From: Algoriphagus litoralis
GTDB lineage: Bacteria; Bacteroidota; Bacteroidia; Cytophagales; Cyclobacteriaceae
Length of the DNA: 64,000 nucleotides
Direction of reading: 5' to 3'
Assembly: GCF_003259255.1 (NCBI RefSeq)
Contig: NZ_QGOL01000007.1
Span: 372,001 to 436,000 of the forward strand
In this document: positions 26,787 through 36,266 of the stretch, piece after piece
Layout of the letters: the number at the start of each line of letters is the position of its first letter
Numbering within the stretch: position 1 is the first letter of the stretch
Made by a program: the position numbers and the translations under genes
Notes under the pieces: generated by a model
Told to the model about the DNA's origin: nothing
What the model saw: only the letters and a program-made list of their open reading frames with translations
The model's database searches: none

Positions 26787-27166
26787 ATTTTTTGGATGAA
26801 GTAAAAAAAATTCCTGCATGAGCTTTTATAAAATTAGCTTCCCCGCTTGGTAGATTAAGCCTTATTTTTTTTTAAAAAATCTGAGTTTTTACAAATTTCC
26901 ATTTTTAAAAATTATGTTTATCTATTTTTTTATTTAAGTTAAAATATTTTTCAGGTAATATTCAATTTTTAAAAACTTTATCAATTCACTTTTCGAATAA
27001 ATTACCAAAACTGGCTTGATTTTGGACCAACCACATGCAACCTTTCTTTCTCCAAACTCATCTACCTAATTGAAAGCAAAACCTAATGGAAAAAAGCTAA
27101 ACCAATTCAAAACACCAGTATCCCCAACCCCATCGAAAATAAATCCACTACTAAACCACACTCCAA
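26787..27166. other. AT-rich intergenic region
   Basis: A 380-bp gap before the DUF6600 gene. Positions about 26860-27000 are extremely A/T-rich with long T and A runs, while the last 150 bp are C/A-rich on the plus strand. No ORF, hairpin or consensus promoter was recognised. A long untranslated leader for the next gene, or a bent regulatory region, is possible. Confidence 0.5.
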
Positions 27167-28600
27167 ATGAAAACTCGATTTAACCCCCGATTACTAACCT
27201 TGGGACTAAGCTTCCTGATTCTCTTGGGATTCGCTACACCAAGTCAAGCTGAGAGCAAGAATTACTCTGGAATCAGCTTTCAAGTTTTCTACGATGAGCT
27301 AGCACCCTATGGAGACTGGGTCAAGGATGCCCGATACGGGTACATATGGCTCCCTGCAGTTCGACAGGATTTTCATCCTTATGGAACTGAGGGACATTGG
27401 GTCATGACCGAATTTGGCAATACCTGGGTATCCTACTATGATTGGGGCTGGGCACCTTTTCACTACGGCAGATGGTATTTTGACGACTACTTCCAAAGCT
27501 GGGCCTGGATCCCAGGCTACGAATGGGGACCGGCTTGGGTGAGCTGGAGAACAGGTGGGGGCTACTATGGCTGGGCACCAATGGGGCCTGGGGTATCGGT
27601 CAATATTCGGGTGAATCTCCCTGCGTTTCATTGGGTTTTTCTCCCAAGACACCGCATCTATCACCACTATGCCTATCGGTATTGTCCGCCTCAAAGAACT
27701 CGTGTCAAAATCTATAATAACACTACGATCATCAACAACACCTATGTATACAACAACCAAACCTATGTAGCAGGCCCATCCAGACGAGAGCTGCAGCAAG
27801 TGACAGGAAGAAATGTGCCGGTATACCAAGTCAGAAACAGCAACTCACCCGGTAGAGCCTCCGTTTCCCGAAACTCATTAAACGTGTACAGACCGGAAAT
27901 TCAACCTTCCAGAAATGCAAGTGTCAATTCAAGACCTTCCAGAGTACTAGAGGCCGATCAGGCAAAAAGTAGCCGATCCAATAGAACACTTAATGAAAAC
28001 GCTCCTAGCAGAAACTCTTCAGCAGGATCAACTGCTCCTAGCAGAACATTGGAATCTTCCGGAAGAAGCGGACAAAATTCAGACGTGTCATCTGGCAGAA
28101 CTACTCCAAGCAGAGGTACCAGTCCTGCAATAAATGAAGGTACTCAACGACCAAAAGTGACGCCAATGCCGAATGAATCCAGAAGCAGAAGCACCGGACC
28201 TGCCCAAACCGAAAGACCGGAAACCAGACAGTCTGTTCCGTCCAGATCAACTGAAACCAGACCTTCGACCAGTCCAAGCTCGAGAAGCTCGGCTCCTGTA
28301 GGTAGACCTTCTGGTGAGGTGAACCGAACCGAAAGCAGAACTTCGGCTCCTAGCAGAGGAACTGTCCAGCAGTCCAGACCATCCCAAGCACCTGCAAGGA
28401 CTCAGGAATCCCGGACTCAGACACCTCAAGTAAGAAGTAGCGCTCCTGCGAGATCACAGTCTCCTGCACCTACAAGAACGCAAACAAGCAGACCTTCCCC
28501 GCAAGTAAAGTCAACTGCCCCAGCTGCCAGGAAAGAAGCCCCGGCTACTCCAAGCAGAGGCAGCTCCACTTCTGGAAGAGGAAATAGCAGAAACAATTAA
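27167..28600 (+). CDS. DUF6600-type exported protein with a disordered Ser/Arg/Pro-rich tail
   Basis: A 477-residue protein with a signal peptide ending at SQAE (residue 29). Residues 33-160 form the Trp/Tyr-rich domain of the DUF6600 type: FYDELAPYGDWV, YGYIWLP, HWVMTEFGNTWVSYYDWGWAPFHYGRW, and WAWIPGYEWGPAWVSW. The remaining 270 residues are low complexity, dominated by Ser, Arg, Pro, Thr and Gln in loose SR(S/T)-type repeats, and probably disordered. The function of the family is unknown. An envelope location is inferred from the signal peptide. It is monocistronic. Confidence 0.75.
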   Translation: MKTRFNPRLLTLGLSFLILLGFATPSQAESKNYSGISFQVFYDELAPYGDWVKDARYGYIWLPAVRQDFHPYGTEGHWVMTEFGNTWVSYYDWGWAPFHYGRWYFDDYFQSWAWIPGYEWGPAWVSWRTGGGYYGWAPMGPGVSVNIRVNLPAFHWVFLPRHRIYHHYAYRYCPPQRTRVKIYNNTTIINNTYVYNNQTYVAGPSRRELQQVTGRNVPVYQVRNSNSPGRASVSRNSLNVYRPEIQPSRNASVNSRPSRVLEADQAKSSRSNRTLNENAPSRNSSAGSTAPSRTLESSGRSGQNSDVSSGRTTPSRGTSPAINEGTQRPKVTPMPNESRSRSTGPAQTERPETRQSVPSRSTETRPSTSPSSRSSAPVGRPSGEVNRTESRTSAPSRGTVQQSRPSQAPARTQESRTQTPQVRSSAPARSQSPAPTRTQTSRPSPQVKSTAPAARKEAPATPSRGSSTSGRGNSRNN

Positions 28601-28623
28601 AAAGTAAATTAAACCAACTAATT

Positions 28624-28651
28624 AAGCATGGATTCGAAAGAACCCATGCTT
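28624..28651 (+). terminator. Intrinsic terminator
   Basis: The stem AAGCATGG / CCATGCTT is extended by an inner TTC / GAA pair after a mismatch, with a seven-T tail. It follows the DUF6600 gene. Confidence 0.9.
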
Positions 28652-28746
28652 TTTTTGTTGTCGCTTGGCTGACATTTGGTTATCGACGATTTAGGAAATT
28701 TGCAGAGGTTAAGTCATTGCTTTATCCACTAATACAATTCCGGTCT

Positions 28747-29184
28747 ATGAAACAAGTTATCGTTCTACTCATTTTACTGACTTTCCAGTCGGTCTCATTT
28801 GCACAAAAATCCGAGATCTATCTCGCTGACAACAAAGCAATAGGCGGCTATGATCCGGTAGCCTATTTCACAGAGAAAAAACCAGTCAAAGGAAAAGAGG
28901 AATTCAAAGTAGCCTATCAAGGCGCCAATTGGCACTTTTCCTCAGAAGCAAACAAAAAACTCTTTGTAGCTAATCCTGAAAAATATGCCCCACAATATGG
29001 TGGCTATTGTGCCTTTGGAGTGGCAGGCGGCTACAAAGCCAAAACTTCTCCGGATGCATGGACTATTGTGAATGACAAACTCTACTTAAATTACAATCTG
29101 AACGTCCAAAAAGACTGGCTGAAAGATCGGGATTCGATGATTCAGAAAGCCAATAAAAATTGGGCGACTGTCAAAAAGAACTAA
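28747..29184 (+). CDS. Exported YHS-domain protein
   Basis: A 145-residue protein starting at the ATG at 28747, which opens a signal peptide ending at SFAQ. The YHS domain follows: IGGYDPVAYFTEKKPVKG, WHFSSEANKKLFVANPEKYAPQYGGYCAFGVA. In some relatives the Cys of GGYCAF is selenocysteine; here it is plain Cys (TGT). Such periplasmic YHS proteins are thought to bind metal or take part in redox handling. It is the first gene of a run with only 3 bp to the next start. Confidence 0.85.
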   Translation: MKQVIVLLILLTFQSVSFAQKSEIYLADNKAIGGYDPVAYFTEKKPVKGKEEFKVAYQGANWHFSSEANKKLFVANPEKYAPQYGGYCAFGVAGGYKAKTSPDAWTIVNDKLYLNYNLNVQKDWLKDRDSMIQKANKNWATVKKN

Positions 29185-29187
29185 TGC

Positions 29188-30276
29188 ATGAACAATAGCG
29201 AGTTGTCAGTGGTCGCAGAGGATCCGATACCTAATCCCACGATCACGCCGTTCGCAGACAGTACAGCTCTGACCAATACCTTTGAGTTTTGGCCAGCTTG
29301 GACGATTCATATTCCGATGTACTTAATCGGTGTATACCAAGGAATCCGACTGGGAAACCTCAATTTCTTTCCGGCAGTCAATCCCGGAATGGCAAACGGC
29401 GGGCTGTTTCTTTACTCCAAGTTTGATTCTTTAGCAGTTTTTGCTCCTAGAAACATCCCAAAAAGCATCCTGAGCAAATCCCCTCACCAGCCGAAAACTC
29501 TTTTACAAAACGCCGAAAGTTCAGGGTTTGCTTTTCCAATGATCTTCAAACCTGATATCGGTGAGCGTGGCCGGGGAGTAAAGCTTATCCGAAATGAAAA
29601 GGAAGCTGAAATTTACCTGCGAGACTTTAAGGATGAATCGGTTATTGTCCAGGAGTTTATTTCAAAAAGTGAGGAATATGGAGTTTTCATCCAAAAAGAT
29701 CCAAGCACCCGGCAAATTAAAGTCACCTCTATCACACAAAAAATCCCGCTTCAGGTCGTAGGAAATGGCCGGGATAACGTGCTGGAATTAGCCCAAAATC
29801 ATCCCCGCGCCAAACGGTATCTTGCTGAAATCAAACCTGAACTTCTGGAAATAGTCCCAGCCTCAGGAAAATTGCTCCAGCTAAGTATCAAGGGAAACCA
29901 TTGCAAGGGAGCCGCTTTTGTGGATCGCTCTCAGTTGATCTGTTCAGAAATCATGGATGCCTTTCAGGAAATCTGCGGACACGTAGAGGACTTCTACTAC
30001 GGGAGACTCGACGTGAAAGTCAATACCTCCACTGACTTGAAAAAACCCGATGAAATCCTCATTTTGGAAGTAAACGGAGCCAACTCCGAGCCGATTCATA
30101 TCTATTCTCATGGCAAAACTTACCTGAGTTCAATCCGGGAAATTGCCCGCTACTTTCAGCAGATGGCAACTATCGCCCGATCTCAGCTCAGCAGCATTCG
30201 CCCCGAACCCAAACTGAAGGATTTACTTCGGAATTTTTGGCTCTACCGTCAACTAATCAAAAACACGCATGAGTGA
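29188..30276 (+). CDS. ATP-grasp ligase of unknown substrate (D-Ala-D-Ala ligase-like)
   Basis: A 362-residue cytoplasmic protein. It opens with an aromatic, membrane-prone segment (TFEFWPAWTIHIPMYLIGVYQGIRLGNLNFF) and then an ATP-grasp domain: FPMIFKPDIGERGRGVKLI, VIVQEFISKSEEYGVF, GNHCKGAAFVDRS and the metal-binding YGRLDVKVN...ILEVNGANSEP. The family recurs in Proteobacteria and Bacteroidota without a named product. It sits 3 bp after the YHS gene and overlaps the Crp/Fnr gene by 8 bp, so all three are probably translated from one message. Confidence 0.8.
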   Translation: MNNSELSVVAEDPIPNPTITPFADSTALTNTFEFWPAWTIHIPMYLIGVYQGIRLGNLNFFPAVNPGMANGGLFLYSKFDSLAVFAPRNIPKSILSKSPHQPKTLLQNAESSGFAFPMIFKPDIGERGRGVKLIRNEKEAEIYLRDFKDESVIVQEFISKSEEYGVFIQKDPSTRQIKVTSITQKIPLQVVGNGRDNVLELAQNHPRAKRYLAEIKPELLEIVPASGKLLQLSIKGNHCKGAAFVDRSQLICSEIMDAFQEICGHVEDFYYGRLDVKVNTSTDLKKPDEILILEVNGANSEPIHIYSHGKTYLSSIREIARYFQQMATIARSQLSSIRPEPKLKDLLRNFWLYRQLIKNTHE

Positions 30277-30949
30277 GGAAGTGAAATTTTGGCACCTGAG
30301 AAATCATCAGCTCTTTTGGGTATTGAACAACTCCCAAGTCCGTCAGCTCTGCATCATCACCAATTACAAGCGGGCAAAAAAGGGGGAAATGATTGATTTT
30401 GGAGAGCATGAAAGCTCCCGAATCTATCTCCTGAAGCGTGGCAATCTTAAAATCGTCCAAGTGGATGAGGAAGGAAACGAACTAATCGTGGACATCATTC
30501 AGAAGGGCGAACTTTTTGGTTCACTGAATTTTGGACAGGACAACGGCAGCTATGAATATGCCCAAGTGCTCACAGACAGTGTCGTTCTTTGCAGCTTCAA
30601 TACCGCAGATTTCGAACGGCTTTTGGCTGAGCATCCGACTTTGGCGATATCTTACACCAAACTGATCGGCTTCAGGTTGAAACGAATCAAAAACAATTAT
30701 TCCAACCTTTTCTTCAAAAACACAAAAGAAAGATTGATTGCATTCCTCACCGATTGGGCCAATCGCGAAGGGCGGTTCACCGGGAACCAGGTCTGCATCG
30801 ACAACTTTCTCACCCAAAAAGAAATCTCCCAGATTATCTGCAGCTCCCGACAGACCACCACCCAGCTGTTCAACGAATGGGAACAGCAGGGACTGATCAG
30901 CTATTCCCGCAAGGAAATCATGATCAAAAACCTTAAAGAACTTGCATAA
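30269..30949 (+). CDS. Crp/Fnr-family transcriptional regulator
   Basis: A 226-residue protein with an N-terminal cyclic-nucleotide-binding-type barrel (KKGEMIDFGEHESSRIYLLKRGNLKIVQVDEEGNELIVDII and ELFGSLNFG), a long dimer helix, and a C-terminal helix-turn-helix (FLTQKEISQIICSSRQTTTQLFNEWEQQGLI). It lacks the N-terminal Cys cluster of Fnr. Its start lies inside the end of the ATP-grasp gene. Regulation of its own operon is a reasonable but unproven inference. Confidence 0.88.
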   Translation: MSEEVKFWHLRNHQLFWVLNNSQVRQLCIITNYKRAKKGEMIDFGEHESSRIYLLKRGNLKIVQVDEEGNELIVDIIQKGELFGSLNFGQDNGSYEYAQVLTDSVVLCSFNTADFERLLAEHPTLAISYTKLIGFRLKRIKNNYSNLFFKNTKERLIAFLTDWANREGRFTGNQVCIDNFLTQKEISQIICSSRQTTTQLFNEWEQQGLISYSRKEIMIKNLKELA

Positions 30950-31064
30950 AAAACTCCTAAATGCAAGTTACCCGACAATTCAAAAACCAATCCAGCTGCA
31001 TCTTGAGACATGAAAACCAAATCTCATCACGATGCTACAAGGCCCCGGATTTCCTCCTAATACG

Positions 31065-31463
31065 ATGACCAATGCCAAATTCCTCAGTTGGGGACTGCGG
31101 ATATTGGCTGCGCTGATTCTGATCCAATCTTTGATTTTCAAGTTTGGGGCACATCCGGATTCGGTGATGCTATTTACCCAGCTCGGGGTAGAGCCCATAG
31201 GCAGAATCAGCCTTGGCGTGATCGAACTGATCGTAGCGACCCTGATTCTATTTCCCAAAACCACCCTTTTAGGTTCTATTTTGGGCATAGGAATAATGAT
31301 TGGCGCCTTGGGTGCTCATATTTTCCAAATAGGCATTATATTCAACAACGACGGAGGAAAGCTTTTTGGACTGGCATTGGTCTGTTTTCTGGCTTGTGTA
31401 GGGCAGGTGATTATTTTCAAAAATCAATTGATCAGCTTTATAAAAACTCGGTATGTTAGCTAA
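31065..31463 (+). CDS. DoxX-like small membrane protein
   Basis: The 132-residue form starts at the ATG at 31065 (MTNAKFLSWGL). It has four membrane segments (LRILAALILIQSLIF, LGVIELIVATLILF, LGSILGIGIMIGALGAHIF, LFGLALVCFLACVGQVIIF) and the DoxX-like FKFGAHPDSVMLFTQLGVEP loop. DoxX-family proteins are linked to quinone-dependent redox processes. It lies 115 bp after the Crp/Fnr gene and overlaps the following gene by 11 bp. Confidence 0.75.
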   Translation: MTNAKFLSWGLRILAALILIQSLIFKFGAHPDSVMLFTQLGVEPIGRISLGVIELIVATLILFPKTTLLGSILGIGIMIGALGAHIFQIGIIFNNDGGKLFGLALVCFLACVGQVIIFKNQLISFIKTRYVS

Positions 31464-31947
31464 AGCTTGCGCTCTTCAACTCCAAGAACTCAGTGATCTA
31501 CTGGATCAACTTCCCCCAGAAAGGTATTCTTCCATTTCCCCTGTATTTCGCACAGCTTCTGTCGGTCAGCATGTTAGGCATATCATCGAGCTTTTTGAAT
31601 GCCTGATCCACCAATATGAATCAGGACAGATCAACTACGATCTCAGAACCAGAGACCCAAAGCTGGAAAATGATCTGGCTTTTGCTCTCGATAAAATCAG
31701 GCAGGTACAATCCAACATCAGTCTTCCTGACAGGGATTTGACACTTTTTCAAGATCAATCTTTAGGGAATCAAGGAATAAAAACCACTTTTTTCCGCGAA
31801 TTGCTATATAACCTTGAGCATTGCGTCCACCATCAGGCACTGATCAGACTGGCCTGTCAAGTGATGCCTGAAGTGATCATTCCTGTAAACTTTGGCGTAG
31901 CCAAATCCACCCAAACCTATCACAGCCAACTCGCTTCCAATAACTGA
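31453..31947 (+). CDS. DinB-like four-helix protein
   Basis: A 164-residue all-helical protein. It has the likely metal-binding histidines of the DinB/YfiT-like fold: [16 protein letters not shown] near 38-53 and [16 protein letters not shown] near 122-137. The fold often hosts bacillithiol- or mycothiol-dependent transferases. The start overlaps the DoxX-like gene by 11 bp. It is the last gene of the run that begins with the YHS gene. Confidence 0.75.
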   Translation: MLAKACALQLQELSDLLDQLPPERYSSISPVFRTASVGQHVRHIIELFECLIHQYESGQINYDLRTRDPKLENDLAFALDKIRQVQSNISLPDRDLTLFQDQSLGNQGIKTTFFRELLYNLEHCVHHQALIRLACQVMPEVIIPVNFGVAKSTQTYHSQLASNN

Positions 31948-32029
31948 GATTGGCGGCCGATCTTGGGCACCAAGCAAACTAAACTTCGACTTTTTCCCTA
32001 TCTTTTCATTTCAAAACCACCTGCTGAAT

Positions 32030-35000
32030 ATGAAACGGATATTAGTCTTTTTGCTGCTTTTGAGCAGCTTCACCTCCTATTCCCAAACCTTCGATTCTTC
32101 CCTCCCACTCAAGTACCGAAATATCGGTCCCTTCCGTGGCGGTAGATCCGTCACAGCCTCTGGAGTAGTCAATGACCCCTTGACCTACTACTTTGGTACC
32201 ACTGGCGGAGGAGTCTGGAAAACTTCCGATGCAGGACAGCATTGGGAGAATATCTCTGACGGATTTTTCACCACAGGCTCGGTAGGTGCTGTGGCTGTCG
32301 CCGAAAGCAACTCCAACATCGTCTATGTCGGCATGGGTGAGCATGCTCCTCGGGGCGTGATGACCTCCTACGGAGATGGCATGTACAAATCCACCGATGC
32401 CGGCAAAACCTGGAAAAAGATCGGTTTGGAGAAAACCCAACACATTTCCCGCATCCAGATCCACCCGACCAATCCTGATGTACTTTTCGTGGCGGCTCAA
32501 GGAGCACTTCACGCCCAAAACGAAGACCGAGGCGTCTACAAATCTATGGATGGTGGTTTGACTTGGGAAAAAGTCCTTTTTGTGGACAACATGACCGGAG
32601 CCGTGGAGCTTTCCATGGACATGAACTATCCCGAGATCCTCTACGCAGCCATGTGGGAGCATCAGCGATTCCCTTGGCAGGTGAAGTCAGGAGGTCCGGG
32701 TTCGGGTCTCTACAAATCCACCGACTCCGGAAAAACCTGGAAGAAAATCCACAAAGGGCTACCTGAAGAAAAAGGAAAAATGGCCATCTCGGTCTCTAGA
32801 GCCAATTCAAACAAAGTATATGCGCTTATTGAAAGCGACACTGAAAAGGACCTTGGTGGACTTTTCGTCTCTGATGACGCTGGAGAAAGCTGGTCCTTGA
32901 TCAACAAAAGCAACCGACTCACCCAGCGAGCTTGGTACTACATCGAGGTTTTCGCTGATCCGATCAACGAGCACAAAGTCTATGTGCAAAGTGCACCGTT
33001 CTTGGTGTCGATCGACGGAGGCAAAACCTTTGAGGACATCGACGGTCCACATGGCGACTACCACGATCTCTGGATCAATCCCAAAAACGCCAACAACCTA
33101 ATCCTCGCCGATGACGGTGGCGGTTCGATCTCCTTCAATGGCGGCAAAACATGGTCTACTCAAAGCAATATGCCTACTGCACAGATGTATCGCATCAATG
33201 TGGACAATCAGTGGCCATATCGCATCTACGGCGGCCAGCAGGACAACACTTCACTGGTGATTTCTAGCATGGCTTTGGGTCGTGGAGGCATCACACAGGA
33301 GCACTGGAACTACTCCGCAGGGGGCGAAAGTGCATTCTTGGCTTTCGATCCCGATGATCCAAGGTATGTGCTCGGAGGAAGCTATCAGGGTACTATCGAA
33401 GTACTCGACATGGAGTCTCAAGGTTCGACCAATATCATGGCCGCTCCGATTCAATACCTCGGCATGGATGCCAAAGATATGAAGTACCGGTTCAACTGGA
33501 ATGCTCCGATCATCTGGTCTCAGCACGAACCAAACACCTTCTACCATGCTGCGCAAATTCTGCTCAAAACTCAGGATTGGGGTAAAACCTGGACAGAGGT
33601 ATCTCCCGACTTGACCCGAAATGAGAAGGAAAAGCAAGGAAAAGGAGGCGTGCCTTATACCAATGAAGCCGTGGGTGCAGAAAACTACGGCACTATCGCC
33701 TATGTGATCGAAAGCCCGCACGAAGCTGGAGTCATCTGGACAGGAAGCGACGACGGACTGGTGCAGCTGACCCGTGACAATGGAAAAACCTGGACCAATG
33801 TCACGCCTAAAGGCCTTGCGGAATGTCTGGTCAATGCTATTGAAGTTTCTCCACACGATCCGGCGACGGCCTACATTGCTACTACCCGTTACAAATTTAA
33901 TGATTACACCCCAGGTCTCTACAAAACAACAGACTATGGAAAGACCTGGACAAATATCTCCAAAGGCATTCCAACTGGAGCATTTACTCGGGTGGTGCGG
34001 GAAGATACCAAGGTGAAAAACCTGCTTTTCGCAGGAACAGAGACCGGAATGTATATCTCCAAAGACGGTGGAGCGAATTGGGCTTCTTTTCAACTCAACC
34101 TGCCGCTCACTCCGATTACCGATCTGAAAGTAGCCCATGATGATCTCATCGTGGCCACAGCTGGTCGCTCCTACTGGATTTTGGACGAACTGAATGCCGT
34201 CCGCGAACTCCAACCCAAAGTCGATCAAATCAAACTCTATACGCCTGAAGTAGCACTCCTTGGCAACTGGTATTCTGCTATGAATGGAGGAAATCTGGAT
34301 AACTTCACCGGAACGAATCCTTTCCAAGGACACAATCCTGCCAATGGCATGGTGATCTATTACCACTTGCCGGAGACTTTTGCAGACAGCACCGAACTGA
34401 CCTTGGAGGTCTTGGATGCGGATGGCAAACTCGTGCAAAAGCTCAGTTCCAAGCGTAATCCAGACTTTGTGTCTTACGACGGAGGACCTTCCCCCGATCA
34501 GACTATCTCTACCCGCAAAGGAGTAAACCGATTCGTGTGGAATCTGCGCTACCCTACTGTGCCGGGTATCCCAACCGCTTACATCGAGTCCAGCTATGCC
34601 GGACATAAAGCGATTCCGGGCACATATACCCTTCGTCTCAGCGGAGGTGGCATGACTGCCGAAGCCAAAGGAGAAATCAAGGATATTCCTGCCTACAACC
34701 TGACTCCAGCTGACTACCAAGCCTATCACGAGTGGATGAGCCAACTCGAGAGCGAAGTCACTACGATGCACACCATGGTCAATACTGCAAAAACCTACCA
34801 AGACCAACTCAAAGATCTGGTCAGCAGATTGGATGATAAAGCTGAATACAAAGACCTCAAAACCGCAGCAGAAACCCTGATCAAAGAAATTCAGACTTGG
34901 GATGAGGAGATGGTGCAGCGCAAATCTACCGCCTACGATGATGTGGAGAACTTCCCGAACAAGTTTACCGCCAACTTCATGTACATGATGAACCACGGCG

Positions 35001-35167
35001 AAAGCTCCATTCCTAGGATCAACGAAGGCACCAAAGCCCGCTATGCCGAACTGATGGAGCAGTGGAAACCCCTCAAAGCCGAAGGCGAACGACTGATCCA
35101 AACTGCTGTGCCTGCCTTCAACAAGCTGGCAAGTGAAAAGGGTGTGGGTGTTTTGTTTGTGAAGTGA
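32030..35167 (+). CDS. Large exported BNR/WD40-repeat protein ('glycosyl hydrolase'-like, sortilin type)
   Basis: A 1045-residue protein with a signal peptide ending at SYSQ (residue 19). The first 700 residues hold many BNR/Asp-box units of the form S.D.G.TW ([71 protein letters not shown]), i.e. a ten-bladed VPS10/sortilin-like propeller. The C-terminal part has a beta-sandwich with [12 protein letters not shown] and a final helical region. It is often annotated as a glycosyl hydrolase, but no substrate is proven. It probably degrades or binds extracellular material. Confidence 0.88.
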   Translation: MKRILVFLLLLSSFTSYSQTFDSSLPLKYRNIGPFRGGRSVTASGVVNDPLTYYFGTTGGGVWKTSDAGQHWENISDGFFTTGSVGAVAVAESNSNIVYVGMGEHAPRGVMTSYGDGMYKSTDAGKTWKKIGLEKTQHISRIQIHPTNPDVLFVAAQGALHAQNEDRGVYKSMDGGLTWEKVLFVDNMTGAVELSMDMNYPEILYAAMWEHQRFPWQVKSGGPGSGLYKSTDSGKTWKKIHKGLPEEKGKMAISVSRANSNKVYALIESDTEKDLGGLFVSDDAGESWSLINKSNRLTQRAWYYIEVFADPINEHKVYVQSAPFLVSIDGGKTFEDIDGPHGDYHDLWINPKNANNLILADDGGGSISFNGGKTWSTQSNMPTAQMYRINVDNQWPYRIYGGQQDNTSLVISSMALGRGGITQEHWNYSAGGESAFLAFDPDDPRYVLGGSYQGTIEVLDMESQGSTNIMAAPIQYLGMDAKDMKYRFNWNAPIIWSQHEPNTFYHAAQILLKTQDWGKTWTEVSPDLTRNEKEKQGKGGVPYTNEAVGAENYGTIAYVIESPHEAGVIWTGSDDGLVQLTRDNGKTWTNVTPKGLAECLVNAIEVSPHDPATAYIATTRYKFNDYTPGLYKTTDYGKTWTNISKGIPTGAFTRVVREDTKVKNLLFAGTETGMYISKDGGANWASFQLNLPLTPITDLKVAHDDLIVATAGRSYWILDELNAVRELQPKVDQIKLYTPEVALLGNWYSAMNGGNLDNFTGTNPFQGHNPANGMVIYYHLPETFADSTELTLEVLDADGKLVQKLSSKRNPDFVSYDGGPSPDQTISTRKGVNRFVWNLRYPTVPGIPTAYIESSYAGHKAIPGTYTLRLSGGGMTAEAKGEIKDIPAYNLTPADYQAYHEWMSQLESEVTTMHTMVNTAKTYQDQLKDLVSRLDDKAEYKDLKTAAETLIKEIQTWDEEMVQRKSTAYDDVENFPNKFTANFMYMMNHGESSIPRINEGTKARYAELMEQWKPLKAEGERLIQTAVPAFNKLASEKGVGVLFVK

Positions 35168-35176
35168 GAAAATAAA

Positions 35177-35210
35177 AAGCTGGGTGGGATTTTTAATTCC
35201 ATCCAGCTAT
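35177..35210 (+). terminator. Hairpin after the BNR gene, also one of two related hairpins
   Basis: The 14-bp stem AGCTGGGTGGGATT / AATTCCATCCAGCT has two wobble pairs and lies 10 bp after the stop codon. The T tail on the plus strand is weak. Its sequence closely resembles the hairpin at 35443-35465, on the other side of the antitoxin remnant. Confidence 0.6.
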
Positions 35211-35243
35211 TCCTAAATTCATAATAAATGAAAGGCGACAGCA

Positions 35244-35402
35244 ATGAAGGAAAGTAAGAAAGCAAAGAATCTAAAAACCTTAGATCAATTGATTGAGGAA
35301 GAATTTGGGCCAACGGGTATGAAAGCCAGAGATAAATTTGAAAAGGGGTTTAAGGCTTTTGAAAGATCTTTCTTGGACAAAAAACGGAATGGGATTCCTT
35401 GA
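35244..35402 (+). pseudogene. Truncated HigA-type antitoxin N-terminus
   Basis: A 52-codon ORF beginning MKESKKAKNLKTLDQL. The segment TLDQLIEEEFGPTG...RDKFEKGFKAF matches the N-terminal helix region that precedes the helix-turn-helix in a common Bacteroidota HigA-like antitoxin (family knowledge, from memory). The ORF stops right where the DNA-binding domain should begin (LDKKRNGIP). No toxin gene is recognisable beside it. Either it is a decayed toxin-antitoxin remnant or a short protein in its own right. Confidence 0.55.
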
Positions 35403-35614
35403 CAATAGTATCTTGACCAATTAGAAATTGGTAGGGATATGAGGGTGGAATTGCAAATTCCACCCAGCCTTATACTGAACTTCAAAGGTGCTGAGAAGAG
35501 ATTACATCTAGCGAAGCTTCACCCAGAAATAAACTTATTATGATTTAAGAAAAATGAAAAAAGAAAAAGCAATTAATTCCTTCAAGAAGGAATCTTGAAA
35601 TCAATTTATTGAAT
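35403..35614. other. Intergenic stretch with second hairpin
   Basis: This gap holds the perfect 10-bp hairpin at 35443-35465 and a 34-codon ORF (35439-35543) that is largely a translation of that hairpin and so is not called. The remainder is AT-rich and shows no other feature. It precedes the DUF2971 gene. Confidence 0.5.
35443..35465. repeat. Perfect palindromic hairpin related to 35177-35210
   Basis: Arms GGGTGGAATT / AATTCCACCC with a GCA loop. The core GGTGG-A-TT...AATTCCA-CC is shared with the hairpin at 35177-35210. Together they bracket the antitoxin remnant. Confidence 0.75.
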
Positions 35615-36250
35615 ATGAGACTATATAAATATCATAAAATTGATAAGTTTTTGATCTGGAGCTTGGTTAACACTGAAAATTGGTATAGCAGATTAAAGTA
35701 CCTAAACGATCCTTATGAAGCTTTTTTCAATGATCAAACCAGCACTAGCATTTATAAAAATTTTAAAGAAACACTATGCATTTGCAGCTTCTCAAAAACA
35801 AAAGATGAGATTTTAATGTGGTCACACTATGCAGATGAGCATAGAGGTGTATGTTTAGAGTTTTTATGCCCAGAAGATAATAACTTTAAATCATCATTGA
35901 TTGAAATAAATTATAATAACAAAATAACCAAACTTGACAATGTTGAAATAACCAAAGACGGACATCTTTCACTGAACATAAACTCGAATGGAAGCTGGAT
36001 TTCTCAAAAACTTGAAACCTGGAAATATGAACAAGAAATCAGGAGGATTATAATTGAAGAAAACACTAGTATAAAAGGTTTATCAAATAAGTTTCCTGGA
36101 AAACTCTCTTCTATATATTTTGGAGTGAATGCCAATAAGTTTGAAATTGATTTAATAAAAAAAATCACAAAAGATCATAATGACTTGAATTATTTTAAAG
36201 TAGAATTAAATGAAACACAGAACAATATGTCATCAAATCATATTGTATAA
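35615..36250 (+). CDS. DUF2971-family protein
   Basis: A 211-residue protein starting at the ATG at 35615 (MRLYKYHKIDKF). The DUF2971 pattern is clear: LYKY at the start, a short ...LNDPYEAFF segment, CICSFSKTKDEILMWSHYADEHRGVCLEF near 52-80, and the WKYEQEIRRI motif near 145. The family function is unknown; it often lies in accessory and defence-rich regions. The gene is much more A/T-rich than its neighbours, which suggests acquisition by transfer. It is 16 bp upstream of the next gene. Confidence 0.85.
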   Translation: MRLYKYHKIDKFLIWSLVNTENWYSRLKYLNDPYEAFFNDQTSTSIYKNFKETLCICSFSKTKDEILMWSHYADEHRGVCLEFLCPEDNNFKSSLIEINYNNKITKLDNVEITKDGHLSLNINSNGSWISQKLETWKYEQEIRRIIIEENTSIKGLSNKFPGKLSSIYFGVNANKFEIDLIKKITKDHNDLNYFKVELNETQNNMSSNHIV

Positions 36251-36266
36251 TGCCTTATTTTAATTC

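Noticed and set aside
28060-28590. Tandem DNA repeat or CRISPR-like array in the DUF6600 gene
   Set aside because: The repetition is low-complexity coding sequence (Ser/Arg/Pro) without regular spacing or conserved repeat units.
33251-35101. A 616-codon open frame antisense to the BNR gene
   Set aside because: The plus-strand protein has a signal peptide and clear repeated motifs; the antisense frame is open only because of codon bias. It has no recognisable motif.
35439-35543. 34-codon ORF beginning MRVELQIPP
   Set aside because: Its first part is a translation of the hairpin at 35443-35465; no independent evidence of coding.
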